Of a stretch of DNA of 64,000 nucleotides, positions 27,299 to 36,196 are shown in pieces. Positions within the stretch are counted from its first letter, which is position 1; the number at the start of each line of letters is the position of its first letter. The notes under the pieces were generated by a model. That model saw only the letters and a list, made by a program, of their open reading frames with translations. It made no database searches and was not told where the DNA came from. Where the stretch lies: the NCBI GenBank assembly GCA_958403905.1, contig CATXZD010000010.1, positions 36,537 to 100,536 of the forward strand. Direction: 5' to 3'. Source of the stretch: an uncultured Ruminococcus sp. Its GTDB lineage: Bacteria; Bacillota; Clostridia; Oscillospirales; Acutalibacteraceae. The translations under genes were made by a program, and so were the position numbers.

Positions 27299-28156
27299 TT
27301 ACTTTAATGCAGAAAAGCCTATACAGTTTCCGCCCGTATGCGCCGTTACTGCACTGCCGATTTGAAAACACCACGACTTTTTAAATCCCATTTTGTGAGC
27401 CTGACGTTTTAGCGAAAACAAAAGTCCCTTGTTTATTTTGTAACCATAGCCGATTACTATAAAATCTTTTGACGGTTTATTCTTGCTGACAAAATCAGAA
27501 AGCAGGCTGTCTGCTATTCTGTAAATACTTCCTCTGTATTTTTTTCCGCTTACGAGCATACCGTTTTCAATTGAAATGCATGGCTTTATGTTTAAAACTG
27601 TTGCTCCGAAATGTGCGATTCCCGATATTCTTCCGCCTGCCTTCAGGTAGTCAAGGCTGTCGGGGACAAACGAACAGCACACTTTTTTTCTCTGACTGCA
27701 AATTATTGACACACATTCATTAAGCGAATGACTTTTGCCTAACACACTGATAATTTCACACGCCTTAATTATAAGTACACCTGTGCCGATTGAGCCGCTT
27801 TGTGAATCTATCACCTGCAATCTTGACTGAGGAAACTCCTTTGAGGCTATAACCGCGTTTTGGTATGACGCTGAAAGCCTTGAAGAATAGGCAATATGAA
27901 TGACCTTGCAATCGGGATATTTTTGAAAAATTTTTCTGAAATGCACTGAATATTCTCCAAGATTAGGCGCTGAGGTTACGGGCAGTTTGTTGGATTCCTT
28001 AAAAAAGCTCTCGGCGTCTGCAACGTCAAATTCTCCGTCGTAAAACATTTTTCTGTCGAATGTAACGTGCATAGGCAGTATCTCAATACAGTTGGGAACG
28101 CTGATTTTCCAAGGCAGGTCAGAACCGCTTTCGGTTGAAATAATTATTCTGCTCAA
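27299..28156 (-). CDS. DegV-family fatty-acid-binding protein
   Basis: A ~285-residue protein. The N-terminus 'IIISTESGSDLPWKI', 'PMHVTFDRKMFYDGEF', 'SQSGSIGTGVLIIKACEI' and the C-terminal 'HTGGNCIGFSALK' match DegV/FakB proteins, which bind fatty acids (in FakA/FakB systems, for phosphorylation by FakA). A TTG start at 28156 is chosen because GGAGG lies eight bases upstream; the longer frame from 28201 runs through the upstream terminator hairpin. No fakA-like gene is adjacent. Confidence 0.88.
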   Translation of the reverse strand: MSRIIISTESGSDLPWKISVPNCIEILPMHVTFDRKMFYDGEFDVADAESFFKESNKLPVTSAPNLGEYSVHFRKIFQKYPDCKVIHIAYSSRLSASYQNAVIASKEFPQSRLQVIDSQSGSIGTGVLIIKACEIISVLGKSHSLNECVSIICSQRKKVCCSFVPDSLDYLKAGGRISGIAHFGATVLNIKPCISIENGMLVSGKKYRGSIYRIADSLLSDFVSKNKPSKDFIVIGYGYKINKGLLFSLKRQAHKMGFKKSWCFQIGSAVTAHTGGNCIGFSALK

Positions 28157-28183
28157 ACAAATTTCCTCCGTTAAGTATAAATG

Positions 28184-28220
28184 TAAACAAAGCGCCCCCA
28201 ACCTTTGCGGTTGAGGGTGC
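28184..28220 (-). terminator. Minus-strand terminator upstream of degV
   Basis: On the minus strand GCACCCTCAACC (28220-28209) pairs with GGTTGGGGGCGC (28203-28192), followed by TTTGTTT. It would end transcripts coming from the DUF1540 gene. Confidence 0.8.
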
Positions 28221-28240
28221 TTCGGCTGTCCGAAAACAAT

Positions 28241-28334
28241 TCGGATAAAGCTTCGGAATATTATCCGACTCTGCTAAATCACTTACATCGGATAAAGCTT
28301 CGGAATATTATCCGACTCTGCTAAATCACTTACA
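28241..28334. repeat. Perfect 47-bp tandem duplication
   Basis: Bases 28241-28287 and 28288-28334 are identical by eye. The unit contains the hairpin TCGGATAA...TTATCCGA, and the second copy covers the last codons and stop of the DUF1540 gene. Confidence 0.9.
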
Positions 28335-28508
28335 GCCGCATTTTGCCACAAAGCTCTGGCAGTCTGTGCACTGACAAACTGTCGGGTTTGCCTCGTGAGT
28401 ACCTACCTTGATTGACTCAAGAGAACAGAAGTTCTTTACGTTGTTGTGATTCTTACAGTTTGTTACGGTGCAGGCAATGCTCTGATTTGCATATGAATTG
28501 TCTGTCAT
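28326..28508 (-). CDS. DUF1540 cysteine-rich small protein
   Basis: A 60-residue protein with eight cysteines. The signature 'IACTVTNCKNHNNVKNFCSLESIKVGTHEANPTVCQCTDCQSF' matches DUF1540, a small family common in Clostridia and Bacilli with cysteines spaced as for metal binding. AGGTG lies seven bases before the minus-strand ATG at 28508. A 10-bp inverted repeat, GTGCGGTATT/AATACCGCAC (28532-28541 and 28552-28561), sits in its upstream region and could be an operator or leader hairpin. Function unknown. Confidence 0.88.
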   Translation of the reverse strand: MTDNSYANQSIACTVTNCKNHNNVKNFCSLESIKVGTHEANPTVCQCTDCQSFVAKCGCK

Positions 28509-28662
28509 TTTTCTTCACCTCATAAATTTTTGTGCGGTATTACCGCTTGACAATACCGCACATACTTGCACGGTGCTGTCCCTATTATTTTACATAGCTT
28601 TAATCAAATTATACGCACCGATTTCAAAAAATATAATATAATGATACTGAGGTGAATTGCAT

Positions 28663-28995
28663 ATGGATGTTCTGTCAGCTGTCATTCTGGTTGTTTTTGC
28701 CGTAATCGGTGTTATTTCAGTGGTGCGTGATCTGACGTGCTTTCTCTTCAGGTACAAAAACGATAATTCGGTGATGTTTGTTGCACCGATAAACGGGAAG
28801 TGCAATGACGCCGAGCTTATTTTGCGAAGCGCTGTCGCAAAGGTCAGATGGGTAAGCCGCGGCAAGCATGATTATGTAATCTGCCTCGACTGTGATATGG
28901 ATGAAGAAACAAGACAGATTTGCGAAAAAATCTGCGAGGAATACGGTTTTGCAAAACTTATGAGCAAAAATGAATTTATAGAAATGATGAAATAA
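28663..28995 (+). CDS. Small single-pass membrane protein, unknown
   Basis: A 110-residue protein with one N-terminal hydrophobic helix (about residues 4-24), a short basic/polar stretch and an alpha/beta cytosolic domain containing 'VICLDCDMDEETRQICEKICEEYGF'. ATG 28663 is chosen over TTG 28657 because GAGGTG ends eight bases upstream. No family was recognised. It is a monocistron facing the CofE-like gene across a shared terminator. Confidence 0.7.
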   Translation: MDVLSAVILVVFAVIGVISVVRDLTCFLFRYKNDNSVMFVAPINGKCNDAELILRSAVAKVRWVSRGKHDYVICLDCDMDEETRQICEKICEEYGFAKLMSKNEFIEMMK

Positions 28996-29017
28996 AAAAA
29001 ATAATATTTTAATGAGA

Positions 29018-29052
29018 AAAACTGCCCCGAATTTTCAGGGCAGTTTTATTTT
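29018..29052. terminator. Bidirectional terminator
   Basis: AAAACTGCCC (29018-29027) pairs with GGGCAGTTTT (29038-29047), with T-rich sequence after it on the plus strand. The convergent genes on both sides end nearby. Confidence 0.85.
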
Positions 29053-29130
29053 ATTGCAATTGATTTATTTTATGTGCTGTGATAAAATTATTTTAATATG
29101 GAAAACAGTTGAGTACCTATAAATTAAAAT

Positions 29131-29829
29131 TTACTGCTTTTTGCGGATAAGAATAATCGGTGTTGTCTGCTGACCCTGACCGCAGGGATTGTCAGCGATA
29201 ATTCCTAAAAGCTCCTCTTCCGAAAGGGTAATGTCGGAAGAATAGCCGAGAACCTCCTGTCCCAAATCGTTAGCGTCAACTATCATACAGCTCATACCGA
29301 GCTTTTCTTTTATTTCATCGCAAACACCCGAAGGATTTTCGGGATTTTCAATGCCTATATCACGGTACTCGCTCCATACGTGGTCGTAAAAGCCGTCAAG
29401 TCCGGCAACGTCCTTTCCTACGATTTCATAGAAAACGCCTTTCTTGCCGAACAGCTTGCAAACTCCGCCTGCAAAACTTGCCCATAATACTTTAGGCAAA
29501 CCTGCTTTTGTTATTGCGTACTGCATTTTTATTGTTTCGCCAACACCAACACCTGTGTCGGGATGTGAAGCGAATTTTGACAAAAACTTTGCCCAAAATC
29601 CGATTTTTAAATCCTCACGCTTTACAACTCTGTTCTGGCAAAGTGCGATAATCTTTTCGCTTGATGAAACAATGTCGCCCTCCTGATAAAGCGGAGAAAC
29701 GTACTTTTTGAAAATTTCAATATAATCCTCGCCCTGCTTTACAAAATGTGTTTTAATTGCATGGCGCATATATGTATTGCCGTTTACGGTAATTTCTACA
29801 TTCTTACCCTCGTTTGCAACAAATTCCAT
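29131..29829 (-). CDS. CofE-like (coenzyme F420-0:L-glutamate ligase family) protein
   Basis: A ~232-residue protein with CofE-family landmarks: 'EGDIVSSSEKIIALCQNRVV', 'HPDTGVGVGETIKMQYA', 'GVFYEIVGKDVAGLDG' and the C-terminal 'NPCGQGQQTTPIILIRK'. CofE adds glutamate to F420, but Firmicutes of this kind are not known to make F420, so the substrate is probably another carboxylate and the function is open. The start is set at 29829: GGAGG lies nine bases upstream, and the longer frame from 29844 would include it. Its promoter is TTGATA (29900-29895), 17 bases, TATAAT (29877-29872), minus strand. Confidence 0.8.
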   Translation of the reverse strand: MEFVANEGKNVEITVNGNTYMRHAIKTHFVKQGEDYIEIFKKYVSPLYQEGDIVSSSEKIIALCQNRVVKREDLKIGFWAKFLSKFASHPDTGVGVGETIKMQYAITKAGLPKVLWASFAGGVCKLFGKKGVFYEIVGKDVAGLDGFYDHVWSEYRDIGIENPENPSGVCDEIKEKLGMSCMIVDANDLGQEVLGYSSDITLSEEELLGIIADNPCGQGQQTTPIILIRKKQ

Positions 29830-29871
29830 TGCGATAACCTCCAAAGCTTTTTGCTTTATTTAACTCTTTTT

Positions 29872-29900
29872 ATTATATAGGATTTTGCTTTAATTATCAA
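29872..29900 (-). promoter_or_regulatory. Sigma-A promoter of the CofE-like gene
   Basis: On the minus strand TTGATA (29900-29895), 17-base spacer, TATAAT (29877-29872). Confidence 0.75.
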
Positions 29901-29944
29901 CTGTAAGTTTTAATATAGAATTTTTTATTTTAAGGAAGATTTTT

Positions 29945-32158
29945 ATGGATAACGAAAATCTGCTCCAGCTTGAAGGAGTCGTTGAAAATATTGTTTACAG
30001 AAACGAAGAAAACGGCTACACCGTCATTGAAATTTCCGACAGCGACGATTACATAACCGCAGTCGGTATTATGCCGCAGGCAAACGTCGGCGACACAATA
30101 AAGCTGACGGGAGTATACATAAATCACCGCAACTACGGCAAGCAATTTTCAGCTCAAATCTGCGAAATCTGCCGTCCGACAGAAAGCGCCGATATTCTTC
30201 GCTACCTTTCTTCGGGTGCAATAAAGGGTATTGGTGCGTCAACTGCGCAAAGGCTTGTTTCGGAATTTGGCGAAGCTACCCTTGATGTTATGGAAACACA
30301 GCCCGAAAGAGTTGCATTAATCAAGGGAATTTCCAAAAGCAAAGCGCTTGATTTTTCTAATCAGTTAAAAAGCAATACGGGCGTACGAACACTTATGCTG
30401 TACCTCGGCGAATACGGAATTTCAAACACCTCGGCTGTAAAAATCTACAATGCTTTAGGTTCGGGATGCGTTGACCGAATCAGAGAAAATCCGTATATTC
30501 TCTGTCAGGGCGACTTCGGCGTTTCTTTTGAAAGCGCTGACTTCATTGCAAAAAAGGAAAAGCTTGAACCCGAAAGTGCAGTACGGCTTCGTGCTGGAAT
30601 TACATATATTCTGCGCCATAATGAACGCAACGGTCATACCTGTCTGCCAAAAGAAAAGCTGATTTCAATTTCAGCCGATTTTTTAAATGTTAGTATTGAT
30701 ATAATTACAGAGCGTATGGATGAAATGCTGTTTGACCGAACGTTAATCGGCGAAACCTTTGACGAAACCGAATTTGTGTTCACACCTCAGCTTCACTTGA
30801 GTGAAATGTACGTTTCTTCAAGAATAAAAATGCTCCTTAATTTTTCTGCCGAAAAAATTAAGGACATAGACAAAGAAATTGAAAATTGCGAAAAAAACGA
30901 TGGCATTACCTATGCCGACTTGCAGAAACAGGCGATAAATTCGGCGCTTACCGAGGGTATGCTCGTGCTTACGGGAGGTCCAGGAACAGGCAAGACAACA
31001 ACCCTTAACGCTATAATTAAAATCCTCAAGAACAATGGCAAAAAGGTACTGCTCTCTGCCCCTACCGGACGAGCCGCACAGCGAATGAGCGAGCTTACGG
31101 GTGACGAGGCAAAAACTCTGCACCGTCTGCTTGAAGTAAGCTGGGACAAGCACGACAACCCTGTTTTCAACAAAAACGAACGCAATCAGCTCAAGTGCGA
31201 TGCACTGATTGTTGATGAAGTTTCAATGGTTGACACGTTTATTTTTGAAAGTGTAATGCGTGCTCTTCCTCTCGGGTGCAGACTTGTGCTGGTCGGCGAC
31301 TCAGACCAGCTTCCGTCTGTCGGACCGGGAAATGTTCTCGGTGACCTTATTGACAGCGGAATTATTCCTGTTGTAAGGCTGAACGAAATTTTCAGACAGG
31401 CTCAACAGAGTCTTATTGTAACCAACGCCCATAAAATTGTCAACGGTCAGATGCCCGTTTTGAGCGAAACCGATAAGGATTTCTTTTTTCTCCAAAGGAA
31501 CAATAAAACAGCAGTAACAAATGTTATTCTTGATTTGTGCACTAACCGGCTTCCCAAAGCCTACAACTACTCTGCTTTTGACAACATACAGGTACTTTCC
31601 CCATCAAAGAAAGGGGAATTAGGTACATCTGAGCTTAATATTAAATTACAAAATGCTCTCAATCCAAAAAGCGATGACAAGCAGGAAGTTACTATCGGCT
31701 CAAAAACGTTCCGCACAGGCGACAAGGTTATGCAGATTAAAAACAACTATGATATTCGCTGGTTCAAGGACAACGGCGAAACAGGCGAGGGAATTTTTAA
31801 CGGCGATATTGGAATAATAGAAAAGATTGATAAAAAGGTAAAAATCATCAAAATCAGTTTTTATGACAAAACAGCCGCATATACATACGAGAGTGCGGCA
31901 GACCTTGACTTTGCATATGCCGTAACGGTACACAAAAGTCAGGGCAATGAATTTGACGCCGTGATTATTCCGATGTTCTCGGGTCCGCCGCAGCTTTATT
32001 ACAGGAATCTGCTCTACACTGCCGTTACAAGGGCAAAGAAAACTCTCATTCTCGTGGGCAATCCTCACACCGTTGAATATATGGTAAACAATAACCGCCG
32101 TACTAAGCGCTACAGCGGACTAAAGGAATTTTTACTGCGTGATGACGGACTTTATTAA
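29945..32158 (+). CDS. recD2: RecD2-type SF1B DNA helicase
   Basis: A 737-residue 5'-3' helicase of the RecD2/YrrC type, independent of RecBC. Residues 1-80 form an OB-like domain, followed by tandem helix-hairpin-helix segments ('GAIKGIGASTAQRLVSEFG', 'ALIKGISKSKA'). Walker A 'GGPGTGKTTT' is at about 340, Walker B 'DEVSMVD' about 422 and motif VI 'AVTRAK' near 700, with 'VTVHKSQGNEFD' about 660. It acts in DNA repair and replication stress. AAGGAAG precedes ATG 29945. Its end overlaps comFC by 20 bases. Confidence 0.95.
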   Translation: MDNENLLQLEGVVENIVYRNEENGYTVIEISDSDDYITAVGIMPQANVGDTIKLTGVYINHRNYGKQFSAQICEICRPTESADILRYLSSGAIKGIGASTAQRLVSEFGEATLDVMETQPERVALIKGISKSKALDFSNQLKSNTGVRTLMLYLGEYGISNTSAVKIYNALGSGCVDRIRENPYILCQGDFGVSFESADFIAKKEKLEPESAVRLRAGITYILRHNERNGHTCLPKEKLISISADFLNVSIDIITERMDEMLFDRTLIGETFDETEFVFTPQLHLSEMYVSSRIKMLLNFSAEKIKDIDKEIENCEKNDGITYADLQKQAINSALTEGMLVLTGGPGTGKTTTLNAIIKILKNNGKKVLLSAPTGRAAQRMSELTGDEAKTLHRLLEVSWDKHDNPVFNKNERNQLKCDALIVDEVSMVDTFIFESVMRALPLGCRLVLVGDSDQLPSVGPGNVLGDLIDSGIIPVVRLNEIFRQAQQSLIVTNAHKIVNGQMPVLSETDKDFFFLQRNNKTAVTNVILDLCTNRLPKAYNYSAFDNIQVLSPSKKGELGTSELNIKLQNALNPKSDDKQEVTIGSKTFRTGDKVMQIKNNYDIRWFKDNGETGEGIFNGDIGIIEKIDKKVKIIKISFYDKTAAYTYESAADLDFAYAVTVHKSQGNEFDAVIIPMFSGPPQLYYRNLLYTAVTRAKKTLILVGNPHTVEYMVNNNRRTKRYSGLKEFLLRDDGLY

Positions 32159-32804
32159 TAAACTGAAAGAAAATGCAAAGGATATTTTATTTCCCGTAAG
32201 GTGTCCGTACTGCGAAATTGTAATTTCAAAAACCGAATATGCCTGTGAGCACTGTAAAAAGCAGTTTCCCTCTCCTTCAATCATCAAACACGCAGTCGGA
32301 GGATACAAGTGCGCCTCACCGTTTCCTTATGATGGTATTTTCAAAAAGGCGGTAAAGAATTTTAAATTCGGCAACAAGGGCGGCTATGCAAAACAGCTTG
32401 CGTTTCCTATGGTACAGAGTATTCTTGAAGGCTATCCCGAAATTCATTTTGATATAATCACCTGTGTACCTATGCACAAAAAGCGCCTTTCTCAAAGAGG
32501 TTACAATCAGGCAGAATTGCTTGCAAGGGAATGTGCAAAGATTATGAATATACCATACTTTGACACGCTTGAAAAATTCAAGGAAAACCGTGAACAGCAC
32601 AGCATTAAGGCAAGTGAACGAGCCGAAAACGTCAGGGGTGTTTACCGAACAATTGACAGCAAGCTTATCAAGGATAAAAATATTCTGATTATTGACGACA
32701 TAATAACAACAGGCAACACACTCGGCGAGTGTGCAGGTATGCTTATGAAAAGCAACTGTAAATCTGTTAATTGTGCTGTTTTGTGTGCGGTAATAATGAA
32801 CTGA
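32139..32804 (+). CDS. comFC: ComFC-family phosphoribosyltransferase
   Basis: A ~221-residue protein with an N-terminal four-Cys zinc ribbon (CPYC...CEHC, about residues 20-40), the 'VPMHKKRLSQRGYNQAELLA' segment and a PRPP-binding motif 'ILIIDDIITTGNT' (about residue 181). Family members take part in DNA uptake during competence or in ssDNA handling; the biochemical substrate is unsettled. GTG 32139 and ATG 32142 are both possible starts, with AAAGGA at 32122-32127 favouring GTG. It is translationally coupled to recD2. No comFA helicase is adjacent. Confidence 0.88.
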   Translation: MMTDFINKLKENAKDILFPVRCPYCEIVISKTEYACEHCKKQFPSPSIIKHAVGGYKCASPFPYDGIFKKAVKNFKFGNKGGYAKQLAFPMVQSILEGYPEIHFDIITCVPMHKKRLSQRGYNQAELLARECAKIMNIPYFDTLEKFKENREQHSIKASERAENVRGVYRTIDSKLIKDKNILIIDDIITTGNTLGECAGMLMKSNCKSVNCAVLCAVIMN

Positions 32805-32856
32805 CGCTCTTGAAATCAACATAGTGCTGTTATATAATATGGTTATCTCTTTAAGT

Positions 32857-33279
32857 AAAACAAATGAAAATTTAGCATAGTGTGGAGTTTGGAGTGTGGA
32901 GAGTGGAGTTAATGGTCGGTCGAGTGCCTCGACTGGCAAATTTCCGAATTTATAATAGTGCGTGTTGTATGGAAAGGTTTGTTAGCTGAATTTATGTCGA
33001 TATGTTGGTGACGTTTAGCATTTCAGTGTAGGGAACAGTCTTGACTGTTCCGTGGGTTTACAGCTAACCTATAGGTAATCGGAACGGTCAAGACCGTTCC
33101 CTACATTATGATGTAGTGTAATTAATAAAGTCTGTGAGAAAAGTCAACGTTTAAAATTTGCGTGTCGAGGCACTTGACCGGCAAATCCGCATATAAATTA
33201 ATTCGGGAATTAAACTTTTAAATTATTGCAACCTATCCACTCGACCAAAACTCCACTCTCGACTAAATTATTGTTTATC
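32857..33279. repeat. MITE-like intergenic element B
   Basis: A ~423-bp non-coding block with ends related to element A: AAATGAAAATTTAG near 32862 and, on the minus strand, GATAAACAATAATTTAG at 33279-33263. Inside, a 23-bp module beginning GTCGAGTGCCTCGAC occurs at 32919-32941 and inverted at 33156-33178. Two hairpins, GGAACAGTC/GACTGTTCC (33032-33051) and GGAACGGTC/GACCGTTCC (33081-33100), are bounded by GTAGGG and CCCTAC. A GGAGT-rich stretch at 32880-32918 recurs at 47914-47952. The whole 540-base gap between comFC and the mreB-like gene holds no gene. Confidence 0.6.
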
Positions 33280-33345
33280 TTATAACCCAAGCTTAGATAT
33301 TTTTAAATAAATTTTTTGAGTAACTAAAAATTACGGAGTGATTTT

Positions 33346-34362
33346 ATGGATATAGCAATTGACCTTGGTTCTGACAGAACAAGGGTTTTCATTGAAAATA
33401 AAGGCAAGGTACTTGACGAGGCAAGCGTTGTCACCTACGACGTTGATACGGACGAAATTTACGCTGTCGGCGACGAAGCATATGCTATGATTGGCAAAAC
33501 ACCCGTAGGGATAAAGGCTGTTCATCCGCTCGACGGCGGGGTAATTGCACGTTCGGAGCTTGTTGAAGATATGGTTTCTATTCTGCTTAAGGAGGTATGT
33601 TCGGTAAAGATAGTTATGCCGAGAGTTATCACGGCAGTGCCCTGCGACGTTACCGAGGTTGAAAAACGAGCTGTAGTAAATGCGGTAAGCTCGTTCGGTG
33701 TAAGACGTGTTTTCCTTATTGAAAGCCCGAAAGCCGCTGCACTCGGCTGCGGAATAGACATAATGAGTCCGCACGGCGTTTTGATAGCCGACATCGGAAG
33801 CGGAACAGCTGACATTGCCGTTATGTCGCTCGGCGGAATTTCCGTTTCAAAAACTGTTAAGCGTGCCGGCAGTGCAATGGACGAGGAAATCGTAAAATAC
33901 ATCAGAAAGAAATACAACCTGATTATCGGAACAAATATGGCTGAAAGCTGTAAAAAGGCAATCGGCTGTGTAAAAGTGCCTGCCGAGCAAAAAGTGTTCA
34001 GGCTCAAGGGCAGAGATGCTGTAAGCGGTATGCCGAGATTTGTTGAGGTGCGTTCAGAGGAAATTAGGGAAGCGATTGATGAAATTGCACTTGAAATAGT
34101 AAATGCAATAAAAGATGTGCTTGAAAAAACTCCTCCCGAGCTTACAGGTGATATTTACACAGACGGAATCATTCTTTCCGGCGGACTTGCAAAGCTCGGC
34201 GGATTTGCACAGCTTATAAGCGAAACAATTAAACTGCGTGTAAGGGTGCACAAAAACTCGGCTGACTGCGTAATTATGGGTTGCGGAAAAGCAATCGGCT
34301 TTATGGACGAACGAGGCAGGAATACGGTGCAGGGCGTTTCACCCTTGCTTGCGGCATATTAA
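33346..34362 (+). CDS. MreB/Mbl-like actin-family cell-shape protein
   Basis: A 338-residue actin-fold ATPase with phosphate-1 'IAIDLGSDRTRVFI', the 'MPRVITAVPCDVTEVEKRAV' segment, phosphate-2 'LIADIGSGTADIAVMSLGGI', 'GTNMAESCKKAIG' and the adenosine motif 'GIILSGGLAKLGGF'. These are the MreB/Mbl/MreBH landmarks; it polymerises under the membrane and organises lateral wall synthesis. GGAGTG precedes ATG 33346. It stands alone, without mreC or mreD, so it is probably a paralogue of the main mreB. Confidence 0.9.
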   Translation: MDIAIDLGSDRTRVFIENKGKVLDEASVVTYDVDTDEIYAVGDEAYAMIGKTPVGIKAVHPLDGGVIARSELVEDMVSILLKEVCSVKIVMPRVITAVPCDVTEVEKRAVVNAVSSFGVRRVFLIESPKAAALGCGIDIMSPHGVLIADIGSGTADIAVMSLGGISVSKTVKRAGSAMDEEIVKYIRKKYNLIIGTNMAESCKKAIGCVKVPAEQKVFRLKGRDAVSGMPRFVEVRSEEIREAIDEIALEIVNAIKDVLEKTPPELTGDIYTDGIILSGGLAKLGGFAQLISETIKLRVRVHKNSADCVIMGCGKAIGFMDERGRNTVQGVSPLLAAY

Positions 34363-34414
34363 ACTATGTGTTATAAATAAATCTTTGTTTTAAAATCAAC
34401 TTGTAATGTACTAA

Positions 34415-34457
34415 AAACGGCTGAAACAGATTCAAACTGTTTCAGCCGTTTCATTTT
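34415..34457. terminator. Bidirectional terminator
   Basis: AAACGGCTGAAACAG (34415-34429) pairs perfectly with CTGTTTCAGCCGTTT (34437-34451), followed by CATTTT. It separates the convergent mreB-like and protease genes. Confidence 0.9.
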
Positions 34458-34462
34458 ATTGT

Positions 34463-36130
34463 TTATTCGTAACCGGCAATGATTTTCTGAATAGCCGTTG
34501 CATCGGCAATGCTTATATTTCCGTCACCGTTTATGTCGGCGTTAAGCTTTCGCACTTCTGAAAAATTAAAATAACCTGCAAGATATTTTTGAATTTCCGT
34601 TGCGTCAGAAATATTCACTTTTCCGTCAAGCGTTACGTCGCCGGGCAATGTAACCTCTGCCCCTTTGCCTGTTGTTACAGCTTTTATAACAAACGTTCCT
34701 CCGAGGTCATCGTTGTTTTCCTGCTTGTACCATTCAAGCAAATCACGCATATTGTTGTCATACAAAATATAGCTGTCACCGTAATGCGCGTCATTTATCA
34801 GAACATACTCGCCTGTATCGCCGTTTGTTACCCATTCGCACGTTCCAAGCGATGGACTTTTATATTCATCTTCCGCTTTATCAAGTCGAGAGTTCAGCCT
34901 TTCGGTGTTGATTACAACAGCAATTGAGCCATAACCGAGAGGAAGCGTATAGTCAGAAATATCAGCGCATATGTAACCTGAATAATCAGCCGTTCCGTTA
35001 TACAACTTTGTCCATTTGTCCTTATCGGCAAACGGCTTTCCTGTATAGTCATCAGGCACATAGTAAATTGTATAGTCGGCATTCTTACATTCGGTTTCAA
35101 AAATCACCTTATCAAGAGTATTGTAACCGTTTGAAAAATCAAATCTGTTTATGTATGCAACCTCATTGCAGTTTTCAATTTCAATATCAAAAGTTGCGCC
35201 GTAAATTTCATTTTGCTCAAGCCTTGTATTGTCATTAATTTCCTGAACAGATTTTACTGCATAGAGCGGTTTAAATCTATCGGTAAAAATATACTTATCC
35301 TCGTAGGAAATCCAAACATAACCTCCGAGTGAATTATTATTGCCGTAGCTGTTTCTTGCAAGCCATGCACCGGGCTTTTTAGGCTTTTGACCAACCAAGC
35401 CGTTAAAATTACTCCTTGCATAGTTATTGTCCCAGCCGACAATTTCAACACCATGATTAACCGAGCTTCCAGCGTAGCTTTCAGGCATAAAATATGAGGT
35501 TCTGTCCGTGCTTAAACATGATGCCGACGTAGCGTAAGCGCCGTACACCCCGCCGTTTTCCATTATAGCACGCTTGATTGAGTCTGTATCATTTCTGTCA
35601 AGATATTCTATTGCCGTAGCGCCGTATTTTGCAAGAGTTGTGTCTATATCGTCCGAGGTAATTCCGCTTGTAATGTCAAAATCGCCTAAATCCGCAGTTT
35701 CAACACCGCCCTGCCACGAGGTCAAATATCCGAGAAATGTGTACGAATAACCGCCGTCTTGGTAGCTTCGCTGCCAGCCCTTGCCGTTGCTGTGCTTTGT
35801 CGCCCATAAGTTGACGTGATCAAAGGACATATTTTGAACCGAAAATCCCTCTTTTAGCAGCTTTGTTTCAAAAGCCGAAATTCCCGAAACTGCCCAGCAT
35901 TCGTTATATCTTTGCTGTTTTATCTCGGTAACATATCCAAGGTCACGCGAGCTGTACTTTGACGGAAGCGCCAAGTCGAAAGCTGCGCTTATCTGTGCCG
36001 ATTCTTCAGCAGAAACAATTGACAAATCATCGTCTATCACAACTGCTCCCGCGCTGAAAGCAGACAAAGCAACTATGCCGAATATTGCAGACAAAGACAC
36101 AATTGCTTTTGCAAAAAATCTTTTACGCAT
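34463..36130 (-). CDS. Secreted papain-like (C1) protease with C-terminal dockerin
   Basis: A ~555-residue exported protein. The signal peptide covers about residues 1-30 (ending SAGAV). The C1 domain has Cys in 'YNECWAVSGISAFETKLL' (about 79) with the preceding QQ oxyanion region, His in 'SSVNHGVEIVGWDNN' (about 225) and Asn in 'AWLARNSYGNN' (about 262). A 'lectin-like' beta region follows, then a type I dockerin at about 493-553 with two calcium loops, 'DVTLDGKVNISDATEIQKYL' and 'DINGDGNISIADATAIQKII'. The dockerin implies attachment to a cohesin scaffold. The minus-strand ATG at 36130 has GGAG eight bases upstream, so the frame up to 36169 is not used. Confidence 0.9.
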   Translation of the reverse strand: MRKRFFAKAIVSLSAIFGIVALSAFSAGAVVIDDDLSIVSAEESAQISAAFDLALPSKYSSRDLGYVTEIKQQRYNECWAVSGISAFETKLLKEGFSVQNMSFDHVNLWATKHSNGKGWQRSYQDGGYSYTFLGYLTSWQGGVETADLGDFDITSGITSDDIDTTLAKYGATAIEYLDRNDTDSIKRAIMENGGVYGAYATSASCLSTDRTSYFMPESYAGSSVNHGVEIVGWDNNYARSNFNGLVGQKPKKPGAWLARNSYGNNNSLGGYVWISYEDKYIFTDRFKPLYAVKSVQEINDNTRLEQNEIYGATFDIEIENCNEVAYINRFDFSNGYNTLDKVIFETECKNADYTIYYVPDDYTGKPFADKDKWTKLYNGTADYSGYICADISDYTLPLGYGSIAVVINTERLNSRLDKAEDEYKSPSLGTCEWVTNGDTGEYVLINDAHYGDSYILYDNNMRDLLEWYKQENNDDLGGTFVIKAVTTGKGAEVTLPGDVTLDGKVNISDATEIQKYLAGYFNFSEVRKLNADINGDGNISIADATAIQKIIAGYE

Positions 36131-36196
36131 AATAATTACTCCATAATAAACGTTTATATTTAACTGCATTATAACAAAAGTAATATCAATTGTAAA

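Noticed and set aside
32316..32939. 207-residue minus-strand open frame over comFC
   Set aside because: Antisense to a well-supported gene and begins inside repeat element B.
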